This document shows, in pieces, positions 8,321 to 15,771 of a stretch of 58,770 bases of DNA (position 1 is the first letter of the stretch; every line of letters begins with the position of its first letter). The stretch comes from Sinomonas albida (GTDB taxonomy: Bacteria; Actinomycetota; Actinomycetes; Actinomycetales; Micrococcaceae), in the NCBI RefSeq assembly GCF_004919045.1, contig NZ_SWDW01000019.1:1-58770 (forward strand), in the 5' to 3' direction. The position numbers and the translations under genes were made by a program. The notes below the pieces were generated by a model. The model did no database searches. It was given only the letters and a program-made list of their open reading frames with translations, and was not told the origin of the DNA.

Positions 8321-8349
8321 TGCCTGCCGCGTTCCCTAGCCCGCGCTCT

Positions 8350-9225
8350 CTAGCCGGCGCTCCGGGTGCGCCGCTTGGGTGCCGGCTTGTCCTCGGAAGC
8401 CGACTTGTCGCCGTCGTCCGCTGTGCCCTTGGCCGCTTTCCGGCGGCTCTCGACGCTGCGGCGCAACGCCTCCATGAGGTCGAGGACCTCGGCACCCTCG
8501 CCCTCCTCGGCGGCCGGGGCGCCGAAAGTGGCCTCGGTATCCACGGAGTCCCCCTGCTCGAGCTTGGCCTCGACGAGCTGGCGCAGCTGGAGCTGGTACT
8601 CGTCGGTGAACTCCTCGGGCGTGAAGTCGGTCGAGAGGCTCTCGACGAGCGACGACGACATCTTGAGCTCCTTGTCGGAGATCTTCACGGCCTCGTCGAG
8701 GATGGGGAACTCCGCCTCGCGCACCTCGTCGCGCCACAGCATCGCCTGCAGCACCATGACGTTCCCGCGCACGCGCAGTGCCCCGAGGCGCTGCTTCTGC
8801 CGGAGCGAGAATTTGACGACGGCGGTGAGCTCCGTCTGCTCGAGCGTCTGCCTCAGGAGCTGGTACGGCTTGACCCCAACCTTCTCCGGCTCGAGGAAGT
8901 AGCTCTTCTCGAATAGCATCGGGTCGATCTGCGAGTCCGGCACGAACTCGACCACCTCGATCTCGCGGCTCCGCTCGACGGGAAGCGAGTCGAAGTCCTC
9001 GTCAGTGAGGACGACCGTCTGCCCACCCTCCTCGTACGCCTTGGCGATGTCCGCGTACTCGACGACCTCGCCGCAGATCTCGCACCGGCGCTGATAGCGG
9101 ATGCGGCCCCTGTCCTTGTCGTGGACCTGGTGGAGCTTGAGGTCGTGGTCCTCCGTGGCGCTGTACACCTTCACGGGCACGCTGACCAGGCCGAAGCTGA
9201 TGGCGCCCTTCCAGATAGACCGCAT
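8350..9225 (-). CDS. ku: Ku protein of non-homologous end joining
   Basis: A protein of 291 residues starting MRSIWKGAISFGLVSVPVKVYSATEDHD, the near-universal N-terminus of bacterial Ku. The ATG at 9225 is preferred although longer open frames run upstream. The homodimer encircles DNA ends and recruits LigD, which is encoded 3.7 kb away. The Ku core covers about residues 1-255. The C-terminal tail (EDKPAPKRRTRSAG) is Lys/Arg-rich, as in actinobacterial Ku proteins that use such tails for DNA threading or LigD contact. No strong Shine-Dalgarno sequence is visible. Confidence 0.95.
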   Translation of the reverse strand: MRSIWKGAISFGLVSVPVKVYSATEDHDLKLHQVHDKDRGRIRYQRRCEICGEVVEYADIAKAYEEGGQTVVLTDEDFDSLPVERSREIEVVEFVPDSQIDPMLFEKSYFLEPEKVGVKPYQLLRQTLEQTELTAVVKFSLRQKQRLGALRVRGNVMVLQAMLWRDEVREAEFPILDEAVKISDKELKMSSSLVESLSTDFTPEEFTDEYQLQLRQLVEAKLEQGDSVDTEATFGAPAAEEGEGAEVLDLMEALRRSVESRRKAAKGTADDGDKSASEDKPAPKRRTRSAG

Positions 9226-9385
9226 GAAACCCAGTGAACACCGGAACGCGGGCTTTGGCGAGGAGGCTTTCGGGTAATTCGCGGGCAAGGCTGTTAGACA
9301 AGGGAGCGGATGACGACGCGCGGGCGACGTCGCCACTGCCGTCGCCACGGCTGTCGCTGCCCCAACTCGCCACCGAGGAGATCCG

Positions 9386-10513
9386 ATGCGCGTCCTGTTC
9401 GTCTCGACCCCCGGGCTGGGGCACCTCTTCCCCATGGTTCCGCTCGCGTGGGCCCTGCGGGCCCGCGGCCACACGATCCTGGTCGCCACAGCGTCTGACG
9501 CGCTCGACGGCGCCGCGTCCGCCGGGCTTTCCGCCGTCGATGCGTCCCCCGGCTTCGACAGGCGAGCACTCATCGCGCGCCTCCGGGAGGAGCAGCCCGA
9601 ACTCGTGAAGAAGCGATTGCAGATGCGGCTCACCTCGCTCGAGGAGGCGAGCGGCTTCTTCGCCCGGATGACCGAACGCCTGGTCGACGGCGTAGTGGAC
9701 GCCGCCCAGCGCTGGCGCCCCGACGTGATCGTCCAGTCGCAGGTCCAGGGCGCCGGGCTCGTCGCGGCGGGCAGGCTCGGGCTCCCGCTCGTCGAGCACG
9801 GCTTCGGCTTCGCCCGCACGCCCAACATCTCGCAGAAGATCTTCGAGAAGGCCACCGGTGCGTTCGAACGTCATGGCGTCTCCGCGCTGCCTGAATCGGC
9901 CACGATCGACGTCGCGCCGGCGAGCATGATCGATGGCCACCCGAGCGGCTGGCCCATGCGCTACGTCCCGTACAACGGCGGTCGCGTCCTGCCGGACTGG
10001 CTCCTCGAGCCCGAGCGGCGGCCGCGGATCGCGGTGACGCTCGGGACGATCGCCCCCGACTTCGGCGGCGTCGATCCGATCCGCCGGCTCATCGAGCTCG
10101 CTCCGTCGGTGCCGGCTGAGTTCGTGCTGGCGACCGGCAGCGCTGACCTCTCGGGGCTGGGCACGCTGCCACCCAACGTCCGCGCCGCAGGGTGGGTACC
10201 GCTCAACGAGCTCCTGCCCTCGTGCGCGGGCATCATCCACCACGGCGGCGCAGGCACCACGCTGACGGCCGCGGCGTGCGGGACGCCTCAGCTCGTCATG
10301 CCGAGCGGGGCCGACCGACACATCAATGCGGCTGCGGTCGAGCGCCGCGGGGTCGGCATCAGCTTGGAGCCCGAGGTCCCCGTGACCGCCGAGATCCTGC
10401 ACCGGCTCCTCGATGATCCCGGTCTCATGCGCACCGCTGCGGAGGTCCGCGCGGAGATCGCCGCCATGCCGGCGCCGGCGGAGGTGGCCGAGCACGTCGA
10501 ACGGCTCGTGTAG
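9386..10513 (+). CDS. GT1-type glycosyltransferase (MGT/UGT-like)
   Basis: A protein of 375 residues with two Rossmann halves (GT-B fold). The N-terminus, MRVLFVSTPGLGHLFPMVPLAWALRARGH, is the acceptor-side signature of the macrolide and flavonoid glycosyltransferase group. HHGGAGTTLTAAACGTPQLVMP near residue 290 is the nucleotide-sugar donor motif. A GAGGAG Shine-Dalgarno precedes the ATG. Such enzymes decorate natural products, antibiotics or lipids. Nothing nearby indicates the acceptor. It is divergent from ku with 160 bp between. Confidence 0.85.
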   Translation: MRVLFVSTPGLGHLFPMVPLAWALRARGHTILVATASDALDGAASAGLSAVDASPGFDRRALIARLREEQPELVKKRLQMRLTSLEEASGFFARMTERLVDGVVDAAQRWRPDVIVQSQVQGAGLVAAGRLGLPLVEHGFGFARTPNISQKIFEKATGAFERHGVSALPESATIDVAPASMIDGHPSGWPMRYVPYNGGRVLPDWLLEPERRPRIAVTLGTIAPDFGGVDPIRRLIELAPSVPAEFVLATGSADLSGLGTLPPNVRAAGWVPLNELLPSCAGIIHHGGAGTTLTAAACGTPQLVMPSGADRHINAAAVERRGVGISLEPEVPVTAEILHRLLDDPGLMRTAAEVRAEIAAMPAPAEVAEHVERLV

Positions 10514-10542
10514 CGCGCTGCACCGGGAGGGGAACTTGTTGC

Positions 10543-10582
10543 GACGCCGCTCGAGAGGGTCAGACGCCGCTCGAGAGGGTCA
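10543..10582. repeat. 20-bp perfect tandem duplication
   Basis: The unit gacgccgctcgagagggtca occurs twice without a gap, just behind the glycosyltransferase gene. It looks like a recent slippage or duplication event. Confidence 0.85.
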
Positions 10583-10839
10583 GCAGGAGGCTCGCGCTGT
10601 CGGTGAGGCGCTGTCCGTGAGGCGAGGCACAACCGATGCGCGTTTCCCGGATTTTCGTTTTCCAAACCGCCGTTCGCAGTCTGCAGAATAGGCCCATTCC
10701 GGGCTGAATTGGCTTGAATCTCGGGGCCGCGCTGCGAAATATAGACGTAGCGCTTACCCCAGAGCGCCCGGCCCGGGCTACCGCCCGAGCCGTTCCGACA
10801 GCGGAGGTGGGTAGCATGCCCGCCGGAACGGAGGACAGC
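10583..10839. other. Non-coding region upstream of csbD
   Basis: Together with the tandem repeat this is a 326-bp stretch without a gene. A moderately AT-richer part (about 10640-10745) probably carries the csbD promoter. GGGTAG at 10809-10814 resembles the -10 box of stress sigma factors, but I find no matching -35 at the usual distance. No other structure stands out. Confidence 0.4.
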
Positions 10840-11034
10840 ATGGGAGCAGGCGACAAGGTCAGCAACAAGGCCGAAGAGCTGGGCGGCAAGGCAAAGGAAG
10901 CCGCCGGACAGGCCACCGACAACCCGCGCCTCGAGGACGAGGGCGTTCGCGACCAGCAGTCGGCCGGAATGAAGCAGGCTGGCGAGAAGGTCAAGGACGC
11001 AGCCGAGCACGTCAAGGACTCCTTCAAGAAGTAG
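10840..11034 (+). CDS. csbD: CsbD-family general stress protein
   Basis: A protein of 64 residues: MGAGDKVSNKAEELGGKAKEA continues into GQATDNPRLEDEG, a recognisable CsbD pattern of short, hydrophilic, Ala/Lys/Glu-rich helices. The ATG at 10840 is chosen because GGAACGGAGG lies 7 bases upstream. CsbD proteins are abundant under general stress and under SigB control in Bacillus; their molecular action is unknown. A SigB/SigF-like sigma gene lies at 18300-19067, but a direct link is only inference. A strong hairpin follows. Confidence 0.85.
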   Translation: MGAGDKVSNKAEELGGKAKEAAGQATDNPRLEDEGVRDQQSAGMKQAGEKVKDAAEHVKDSFKK

Positions 11035-11049
11035 TCCAAGCTCGCAAGC

Positions 11050-11099
11050 CACTGCCGCCCGCGTCGCCGTTTATCCCCTCGGCGACGCGGGCGGCAGTG
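11050..11099. terminator. 20-bp perfect hairpin between csbD and the arsenic operon
   Basis: Arms 11050-11069 and 11080-11099 are exact complements with the loop tttatcccct. It sits 15 bp after the csbD stop and 65 bp beyond the 3' end of the minus-strand ars genes. It could therefore terminate both, although no T-run follows. Confidence 0.8.
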
Positions 11100-11164
11100 C
11101 GTCTGCGGACGGTGCCGACTGCCGTTCCTACAGCTAGGCATGTCCTACAGCTAGGCGTGGACGA

Positions 11165-11221
11165 TCAGCAGCATTCGGTCTCTTCGCAGCAGCCGTCGTC
11201 GCAGCAGCCCGTTGTTCTCAT
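11165..11221 (-). CDS. 18-residue Cys-rich peptide at the end of the ars operon
   Basis: The frame encodes MRTTGCCDDGCCEETECC: six Cys in three adjacent pairs. It starts 33 bases after the arsC stop, on the same strand, behind GGGAGGTGGCGGA, a better ribosome site than many genes in this window have. Spacing from GGAGG to ATG is about 7. Vicinal Cys pairs are classic soft-metal ligands, so a small arsenite or metal-binding peptide is a reasonable inference. I know no named family. The hairpin at 11050-11099 lies downstream and would keep it within the operon transcript. Translation is unproven. Confidence 0.55.
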   Translation of the reverse strand: MRTTGCCDDGCCEETECC

Positions 11222-11254
11222 TCCGCCACCTCCCTTCGGTCGGCTCGGGGTATA

Positions 11255-11677
11255 TCAGCTCTGGGGAAGCAGCTCCGCGATCAGGTTCTCGATCCGTCCC
11301 CGGATCTCGTCGCGGATCGGGCGGACGGCGTCGACGCCCTTCCCCGCGGGGTCCTCGAGCTCCCAGTCCTCGTAGCGCTTGCCGGGGAAGATCGGGCAGG
11401 TGTCGCCGCAGCCCATCGTGATGACGACGTCGGACTCTTTGACCGCCTGGATGGTGAGGATCTTGGGCGTCTCGCTGCGGATGTCGATGCCCTCTTCGAG
11501 CATCGCCTGGACCGCGGCGGGGTTGACCCGCTCGGCCGGTTCGGAGCCAGCCGAGCGGACCTCGATTCGCCCGCCGGAGAGGTGAGCCAGGTAGCCCGCG
11601 GCCATCTGGGACCTGCCGGCGTTGTGGACGCAGACGAACAGGACAGAGGGCCTGCCTTCAAGGGTTTCTGGGCTCAT
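11255..11677 (-). CDS. arsC: Arsenate reductase, low-molecular-weight phosphatase type
   Basis: A protein of 140 residues. The P-loop CVHNAGR (Cys-x5-Arg) is the arsenate-binding site near the N-terminus; further Cys residues occur in MGCGDTCPIFPGK. This pattern fits the actinobacterial mycothiol/mycoredoxin-dependent ArsC group, which reduces arsenate to arsenite. The ATG overlaps the stop of the aquaporin gene by four bases (ATGA). The gene before it offers the exit route for arsenite and ArsR provides control. Confidence 0.92.
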   Translation of the reverse strand: MSPETLEGRPSVLFVCVHNAGRSQMAAGYLAHLSGGRIEVRSAGSEPAERVNPAAVQAMLEEGIDIRSETPKILTIQAVKESDVVITMGCGDTCPIFPGKRYEDWELEDPAGKGVDAVRPIRDEIRGRIENLIAELLPQS

Positions 11678-12369
11678 GAAATGACTTCTTTCTCGGGCGT
11701 GGAGGCAGTGATGCCAGCGGGATAGAGCAGACGGATCAGGATGAACCCCAGCGCCCCGCCGATGAGCTGGGCGAGCATGAACGCAGGCGCGGAGGCTGGG
11801 GCGATCCCCGCGAACGTGTTCGTCACCGTGCGGGCGAGGGTCACGGCGGGGTTGGCAAAGCTGGTCGAGCTCGTGAACCAGTAGGCGGCGGCGATGTAGC
11901 CGCCTACCGCGAACGCCACGCGATCCGCCCGGCCGGAGCGGACCGTCCCGAACACGACGAGCAGCAGCCCGACCGTCGCCACGATCTCGCCCAGCCACAG
12001 CCCGGAGCCCGTGCGGGCGTGGGACGACAGGGCGACGGCGTCGAGACCGAACATCGCGTTCGCCACCACGGTCCCGGCCAAGCCGCCAACGAACTGGGCG
12101 AGAATCAAGGCCCCCGCCGTGCGCCAGTCGACGAGGCCCAGCATCTTCTCAACGAGCGTCACGACTGGGTTGAACGAGGCCGAGACCGGCTGGAGGGCGA
12201 CGATGAGGGCCACGAGTGCGGCGCCCGTGGCCAAGCTGTTCTCGAGCAGCGCGAGCCCGGTGTCGTTCGGAGAGAGCCGCGAGGCCATGATCCCCGAACC
12301 CACCACCGCGATCACGAGGAACGCCGTGCCCGCGAGCTCCGCGATCGCCCGGCGCGCCAGCAGGCTCAC
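11674..12369 (-). CDS. Aquaglyceroporin-like channel of the ars operon
   Basis: A protein of 231 residues with about six membrane helices. Residues 4-20 (LLARRAIAELAGTAFLV) match the MIP-family start. The first half-helix motif is SFNPVVTL (NPV in place of NPA) and the second is SFANPAVTLART (NPA). The GTG start overlaps the arsR stop (GTGA). Ars-operon aquaporins such as AqpS export arsenite formed by ArsC down its gradient, replacing ArsB/Acr3. No Acr3 or ArsB gene is visible here, which supports that role. Confidence 0.85.
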   Translation of the reverse strand: MSLLARRAIAELAGTAFLVIAVVGSGIMASRLSPNDTGLALLENSLATGAALVALIVALQPVSASFNPVVTLVEKMLGLVDWRTAGALILAQFVGGLAGTVVANAMFGLDAVALSSHARTGSGLWLGEIVATVGLLLVVFGTVRSGRADRVAFAVGGYIAAAYWFTSSTSFANPAVTLARTVTNTFAGIAPASAPAFMLAQLIGGALGFILIRLLYPAGITASTPEKEVIS

Positions 12370-12716
12370 TTCGCCGTCCCGCCGATCATGGCGGCGAGGT
12401 TGCCCAGGGCCTCGGTGCGGGCCCGGTAGTAGACCCAGACCCCCCGCTTCTCGCGCTCGAGCAGCCCGACCTCGTGGAGCAATTTCAGGTGGTGGCTGAT
12501 CGTCGGCTGGGAGAGGTCGAACGCGTCGTTCAGGTCGCACACGCATGCCTCGCCTCCCTCATGCGAAGCGACGAGCGACATGAGCCGCAGCCGCACCGGA
12601 TCGCCCAGCGCCTTCAGCACGACCGAGACCTGCTCGGCCACCTCCCCCGACATGGGCTCCCGCGAGAGCGGGGAGCAGCATGCGACGGCCTGCACGGGGG
12701 TCAGTCCCAAATCCAT
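12366..12716 (-). CDS. arsR: ArsR-family arsenite-responsive repressor
   Basis: A protein of 116 residues from ATG at 12716. A frame reaching 12758 exists, but its start would lie inside or upstream of the operator/promoter. The winged-helix core contains ACVCDLNDAFDLSQPTISHHLKLL, where CVC is the arsenite-binding site at the start of the recognition region. An N-terminal Cys pair (AVACCSPL) matches the Corynebacterium glutamicum type of ArsR, in which three Cys bind As(III). It should repress arsR-aquaporin-arsC and the small peptide until arsenite binds. Confidence 0.92.
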   Translation of the reverse strand: MDLGLTPVQAVACCSPLSREPMSGEVAEQVSVVLKALGDPVRLRLMSLVASHEGGEACVCDLNDAFDLSQPTISHHLKLLHEVGLLEREKRGVWVYYRARTEALGNLAAMIGGTAK

Positions 12717-12754
12717 AGACACAGGTAAATATTTACACCCATCGATGTCTATGG
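12713..12754. promoter_or_regulatory. Probable ArsR operator/promoter region
   Basis: A 9-bp inverted repeat, ccatagaca (12713-12721) and tgtctatgg (12746-12754), encloses a perfect 12-bp palindrome gtaaatatttac (12725-12736). The AT-rich core contains TATTTA on the minus strand, about 10 bases before the arsR ATG. The left arm covers that ATG. This fits autoregulation of the ars operon. Confidence 0.6.
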
Positions 12755-12882
12755 ACAAGAGCCCAGAGCCTGATCACAAGAACCCTGCCCGGGGACCGTC
12801 CGGGAGCCGGCCCCGAAGATCACCCAGACAACCCACCCCAAGCCCCCTTCACGCGCGTCGCTTCGCGTGACATCGTGGCGCC

Positions 12883-15468
12883 ATGGCAGCCAAACGCGAG
12901 AAGGTGACCGTCGAGGGCCGCGAGCTGAGCCTGTCCAACCTGGACAAGGTCCTGTACCCGGACTCCGGTACCACCAAGGGAGACCTGCTCGAGTACCTGC
13001 GCACCGTCGCCCCGGCGATGATCCCGGCCGTCCGCGACCGGCCCGCCACCCGCAAGCGCTGGGTCCACGGGGTCGGAACGCCGGAGGAGCCGGGCGAGGT
13101 GTTCTTCCAGAAGAACCTCGACGCTTCGACTCCGAAATGGGTCAAGCGCGTCACGCTCGAGCACCGCCACTCGACCAACACCTATCCCCTCATCAACGAC
13201 CTGCCGACGCTCATCTGGCTCGGCCAGATCGCTTCCCTCGAGCTCCACGTGCCGCAGTGGCGCGTCGACGCGCGGGGACGGATGCGCCACCCCGACCGCT
13301 TGGTCATGGACCTCGACCCCGGCCCGGGCGCGGGCCTTCGGGAATGCGTCGAGGTGGCCCTGCTCATCAAGCCGATCCTCGACGAGATGGGCCTCGACTC
13401 CGTCCCGGTCACGAGCGGAAGCAAGGGCATCCACCTGTACGCGAAGCTCGACATGAAGCAGTCATGGGAGCAGGTCTCCGCCGTGGCCCACGAGCTCGCG
13501 CGATCGCTCGCCGCCGACCACCCCGACCTCGTGGTGAGCGACCAGAAGAAGACGCTGCGCGAGGGCCGCGTGCTCCTGGACTGGAGCCAGAACAGCGGCC
13601 AGAAGACCACGATCGCCCCGTATTCGCTCCGCGGACGGGCCCAGCCCATGGTCGCCGCGCCGCGCACGTGGGAGGAGATCGCCTCGCCGGATCTAGCACA
13701 TGTGCGCTATGACGAAATGCCGGCCCGGCTCGAGAAATACGGGAACCTCTTCGCGCCCGTCCTCGCGGACGACATCCCGCACGACGACGCCAGCCCGGGC
13801 GGGAAAGATGCCGGCGAGGACGACGACGGGACCCCCCACCCGCCGTCGTCCGCTTCGGCCGGGGGCACCCGCGGTGGGCAGGACCGACTCACCGCGTACC
13901 GCGCCAAGCGCGACGCCTCGGCGACGCCGGAGCCCGTCCCCCTCGAGGCGCCGGAGCCCGGCGAGGGGAACACGTTCGTGATCCACGAGCACCACGCGCG
14001 GCGCCTGCACTGGGACCTGCGGCTTGAGCACGAGGGCGTGCTCGCCTCGTTCGCGCTGCCTCGCGGCGTACCCACGGACCCCGGACGCAACCATCTCGCG
14101 GTGCACACGGAGGACCACCCCCTCGAGTACCTCACGTTCTCGGGGACGATCCCGAAGGGCGAATACGGCGCCGGCGAGATGTCCGTCTGGGACACGGGCA
14201 CCTACGAGGTCGAGAAGTGGCGCGAGGACAAGGAGATCATCGTCCTCCTCACGGGGAGGCCGGGCGGCGGCCTCGCGGACATTGAGGGCGGGAAGCCCGT
14301 GCGGCTCGCGCTCATCCGCACCGACGGCGGTGTCGGCGGCGAGAAGGACAACTGGCTCATCCACCTCATGAAGGACCAGGCGAAAGGCCACTGGCGGCGT
14401 GGGGCGCGGCGCGACCCCGATGGCGCCGGCGCGCCGAACAGCGCCCCGACCGATACCCCCGCCCCGCCCTCCGCGAAGTCCACGGCCCCCGTCGAAGAGC
14501 CGGCAAAGTCCGCGGGCGGGCGGCCGCCTTCGGCCATGCTCGCCCAGATCGGCACCGCAGGTCTGGTGCGCGGCGGCGACTGGGCGCTCGAGATGAAGTG
14601 GGACGGCGTCCGTGCGATCGTGGACGCGCGCGGCCCGCTCAAGCTCCTGAGCCGCCGCGGACTCGACACGACCGGGACGTACCCCGAGCTCGCAGGCCTC
14701 GCCGAGCTGGGCCCCGCGATCCTCGACGGCGAGATCATCGCAACTGACGCCAGGGGCCGGCCCTCGTTCGGGCTCCTCCAGCAGCGCATGGGGCTCACCG
14801 ATCCGACCGACGTCAGCGCGGCTCGGCGCAAGGTGCCGGTGCGGATCGTCCTGTTCGACCTCCTGGAGTGGGAGGGGCGCGACCTCACTCCCCTTCCGTT
14901 CAGCGAGCGCCGCGCCGCGCTCGAGCTCCTCGCCGAGGGCGGCCTGCCCGAGAACGTGCAGCTCTCCCCGCTCTTCGATGACGACATCCAGCACGTCCTC
15001 GACGCGTCCGCCGAGCACGGCATGGAGGGCGTCATGGCCAAGCGGCTCGCATCCCGCTACGAGCCCGGGCGGCGCTCGGGCGCGTGGCTCAAGATCAAGA
15101 ACGAGCACAGCCAGGAGGTCGTGGTGGGCGGGTGGCGCGAGGGCAAGGGCGGCCGCGAGGGCACGGTCGGCTCGCTGCTCCTGGGCATCCCCGAGGACGA
15201 CGGCGGGCTCCGCTACGTCGGGCGCGTGGGCACCGGCTTCACGGAGCGCGATCTCGCGGACATCGCGGCGAAGCTGCACCCCCTCGAGCGCAAGACCATG
15301 CCTTTCTCCGACATCCCGCGCGCCGACACCGCGGACGCCCACTGGGTGACCCCGAAGTACGTCGGCGAGGTCCGCTACGGCGAGTGGACGCAGGACCGGC
15401 GCCTCCGGCACCCCGTGTGGCGCGGCTGGCGGCCGGACAAGGAACCGAGCGAGGTGCGGGTGGAATAG
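12883..15468 (+). CDS. ligD: Multifunctional NHEJ DNA ligase D (Pol-PE-Lig)
   Basis: A protein of 861 residues in the actinobacterial domain order. Residues 1-300 are the primase-polymerase domain (LSNLDKVLYPDSGTTKGDLL; the catalytic DLDPG appears in VMDLDPGPGAG). A low-complexity linker follows. Residues about 360-500 are the 3'-phosphoesterase (FVIHEHHARRLHWDLRLE). From about 545 comes the ATP-dependent ligase, with Lys572 in EMKWDG as the adenylation site. It fills, trims and seals double-strand breaks held by Ku. ku lies 3.7 kb upstream on the other strand, separated by glycosyltransferase, csbD and ars genes. Confidence 0.96.
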   Translation: MAAKREKVTVEGRELSLSNLDKVLYPDSGTTKGDLLEYLRTVAPAMIPAVRDRPATRKRWVHGVGTPEEPGEVFFQKNLDASTPKWVKRVTLEHRHSTNTYPLINDLPTLIWLGQIASLELHVPQWRVDARGRMRHPDRLVMDLDPGPGAGLRECVEVALLIKPILDEMGLDSVPVTSGSKGIHLYAKLDMKQSWEQVSAVAHELARSLAADHPDLVVSDQKKTLREGRVLLDWSQNSGQKTTIAPYSLRGRAQPMVAAPRTWEEIASPDLAHVRYDEMPARLEKYGNLFAPVLADDIPHDDASPGGKDAGEDDDGTPHPPSSASAGGTRGGQDRLTAYRAKRDASATPEPVPLEAPEPGEGNTFVIHEHHARRLHWDLRLEHEGVLASFALPRGVPTDPGRNHLAVHTEDHPLEYLTFSGTIPKGEYGAGEMSVWDTGTYEVEKWREDKEIIVLLTGRPGGGLADIEGGKPVRLALIRTDGGVGGEKDNWLIHLMKDQAKGHWRRGARRDPDGAGAPNSAPTDTPAPPSAKSTAPVEEPAKSAGGRPPSAMLAQIGTAGLVRGGDWALEMKWDGVRAIVDARGPLKLLSRRGLDTTGTYPELAGLAELGPAILDGEIIATDARGRPSFGLLQQRMGLTDPTDVSAARRKVPVRIVLFDLLEWEGRDLTPLPFSERRAALELLAEGGLPENVQLSPLFDDDIQHVLDASAEHGMEGVMAKRLASRYEPGRRSGAWLKIKNEHSQEVVVGGWREGKGGREGTVGSLLLGIPEDDGGLRYVGRVGTGFTERDLADIAAKLHPLERKTMPFSDIPRADTADAHWVTPKYVGEVRYGEWTQDRRLRHPVWRGWRPDKEPSEVRVE

Positions 15469-15771
15469 CGCCCGAGATCCTGGGCACGGCTGAGCGCCGG
15501 AATTCGGCACCACGGAGGTGCGAAAAGCCCACCACTGAATTTTGCTGATACCTCTGCGAATTTCACGGAGGGGCGGCGGGAAATCACCACTGAGTTCGTC
15601 GCGGTCGCCACGGAGGCCAGCAAACATGCGGGCGACGGCTCCATCAATTAAGCCGACGTTTCCCCGAACAACATATTCCTGCGGCGCGGCAGACAGCGGA
15701 AATTAAGACAAATTCCCGCACAATCTGGTGGCTTCGGCCGAATTCCCCGTTCCCTGCCCCAGGAGAAACCC
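15469..15771. other. 303-bp non-coding region upstream of the MHS transporter
   Basis: No credible gene. CACGGAGG occurs three times and caccactga(a/g)tt twice, suggesting a decayed direct repeat. CGGAAATT (15697-15704) and AATTCCCG (15711-15718) form an inverted repeat with one mismatch and a 6-base spacer, a possible operator 54 bp before the transporter start. The part around 15640-15725 is AT-richer and is the likely promoter zone. Confidence 0.45.

Noticed and set aside
12717-12758. Longer arsR start at 12758
   Set aside because: It would place the inverted repeat and AT-rich core inside the coding region. The start at 12716 gives the usual family N-terminus with the Cys pair.
13693-15627. 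A 644-codon frame antisense to ligD
   Set aside because: The composition is that of a GC-rich shadow and the sense strand encodes a fully conserved LigD.
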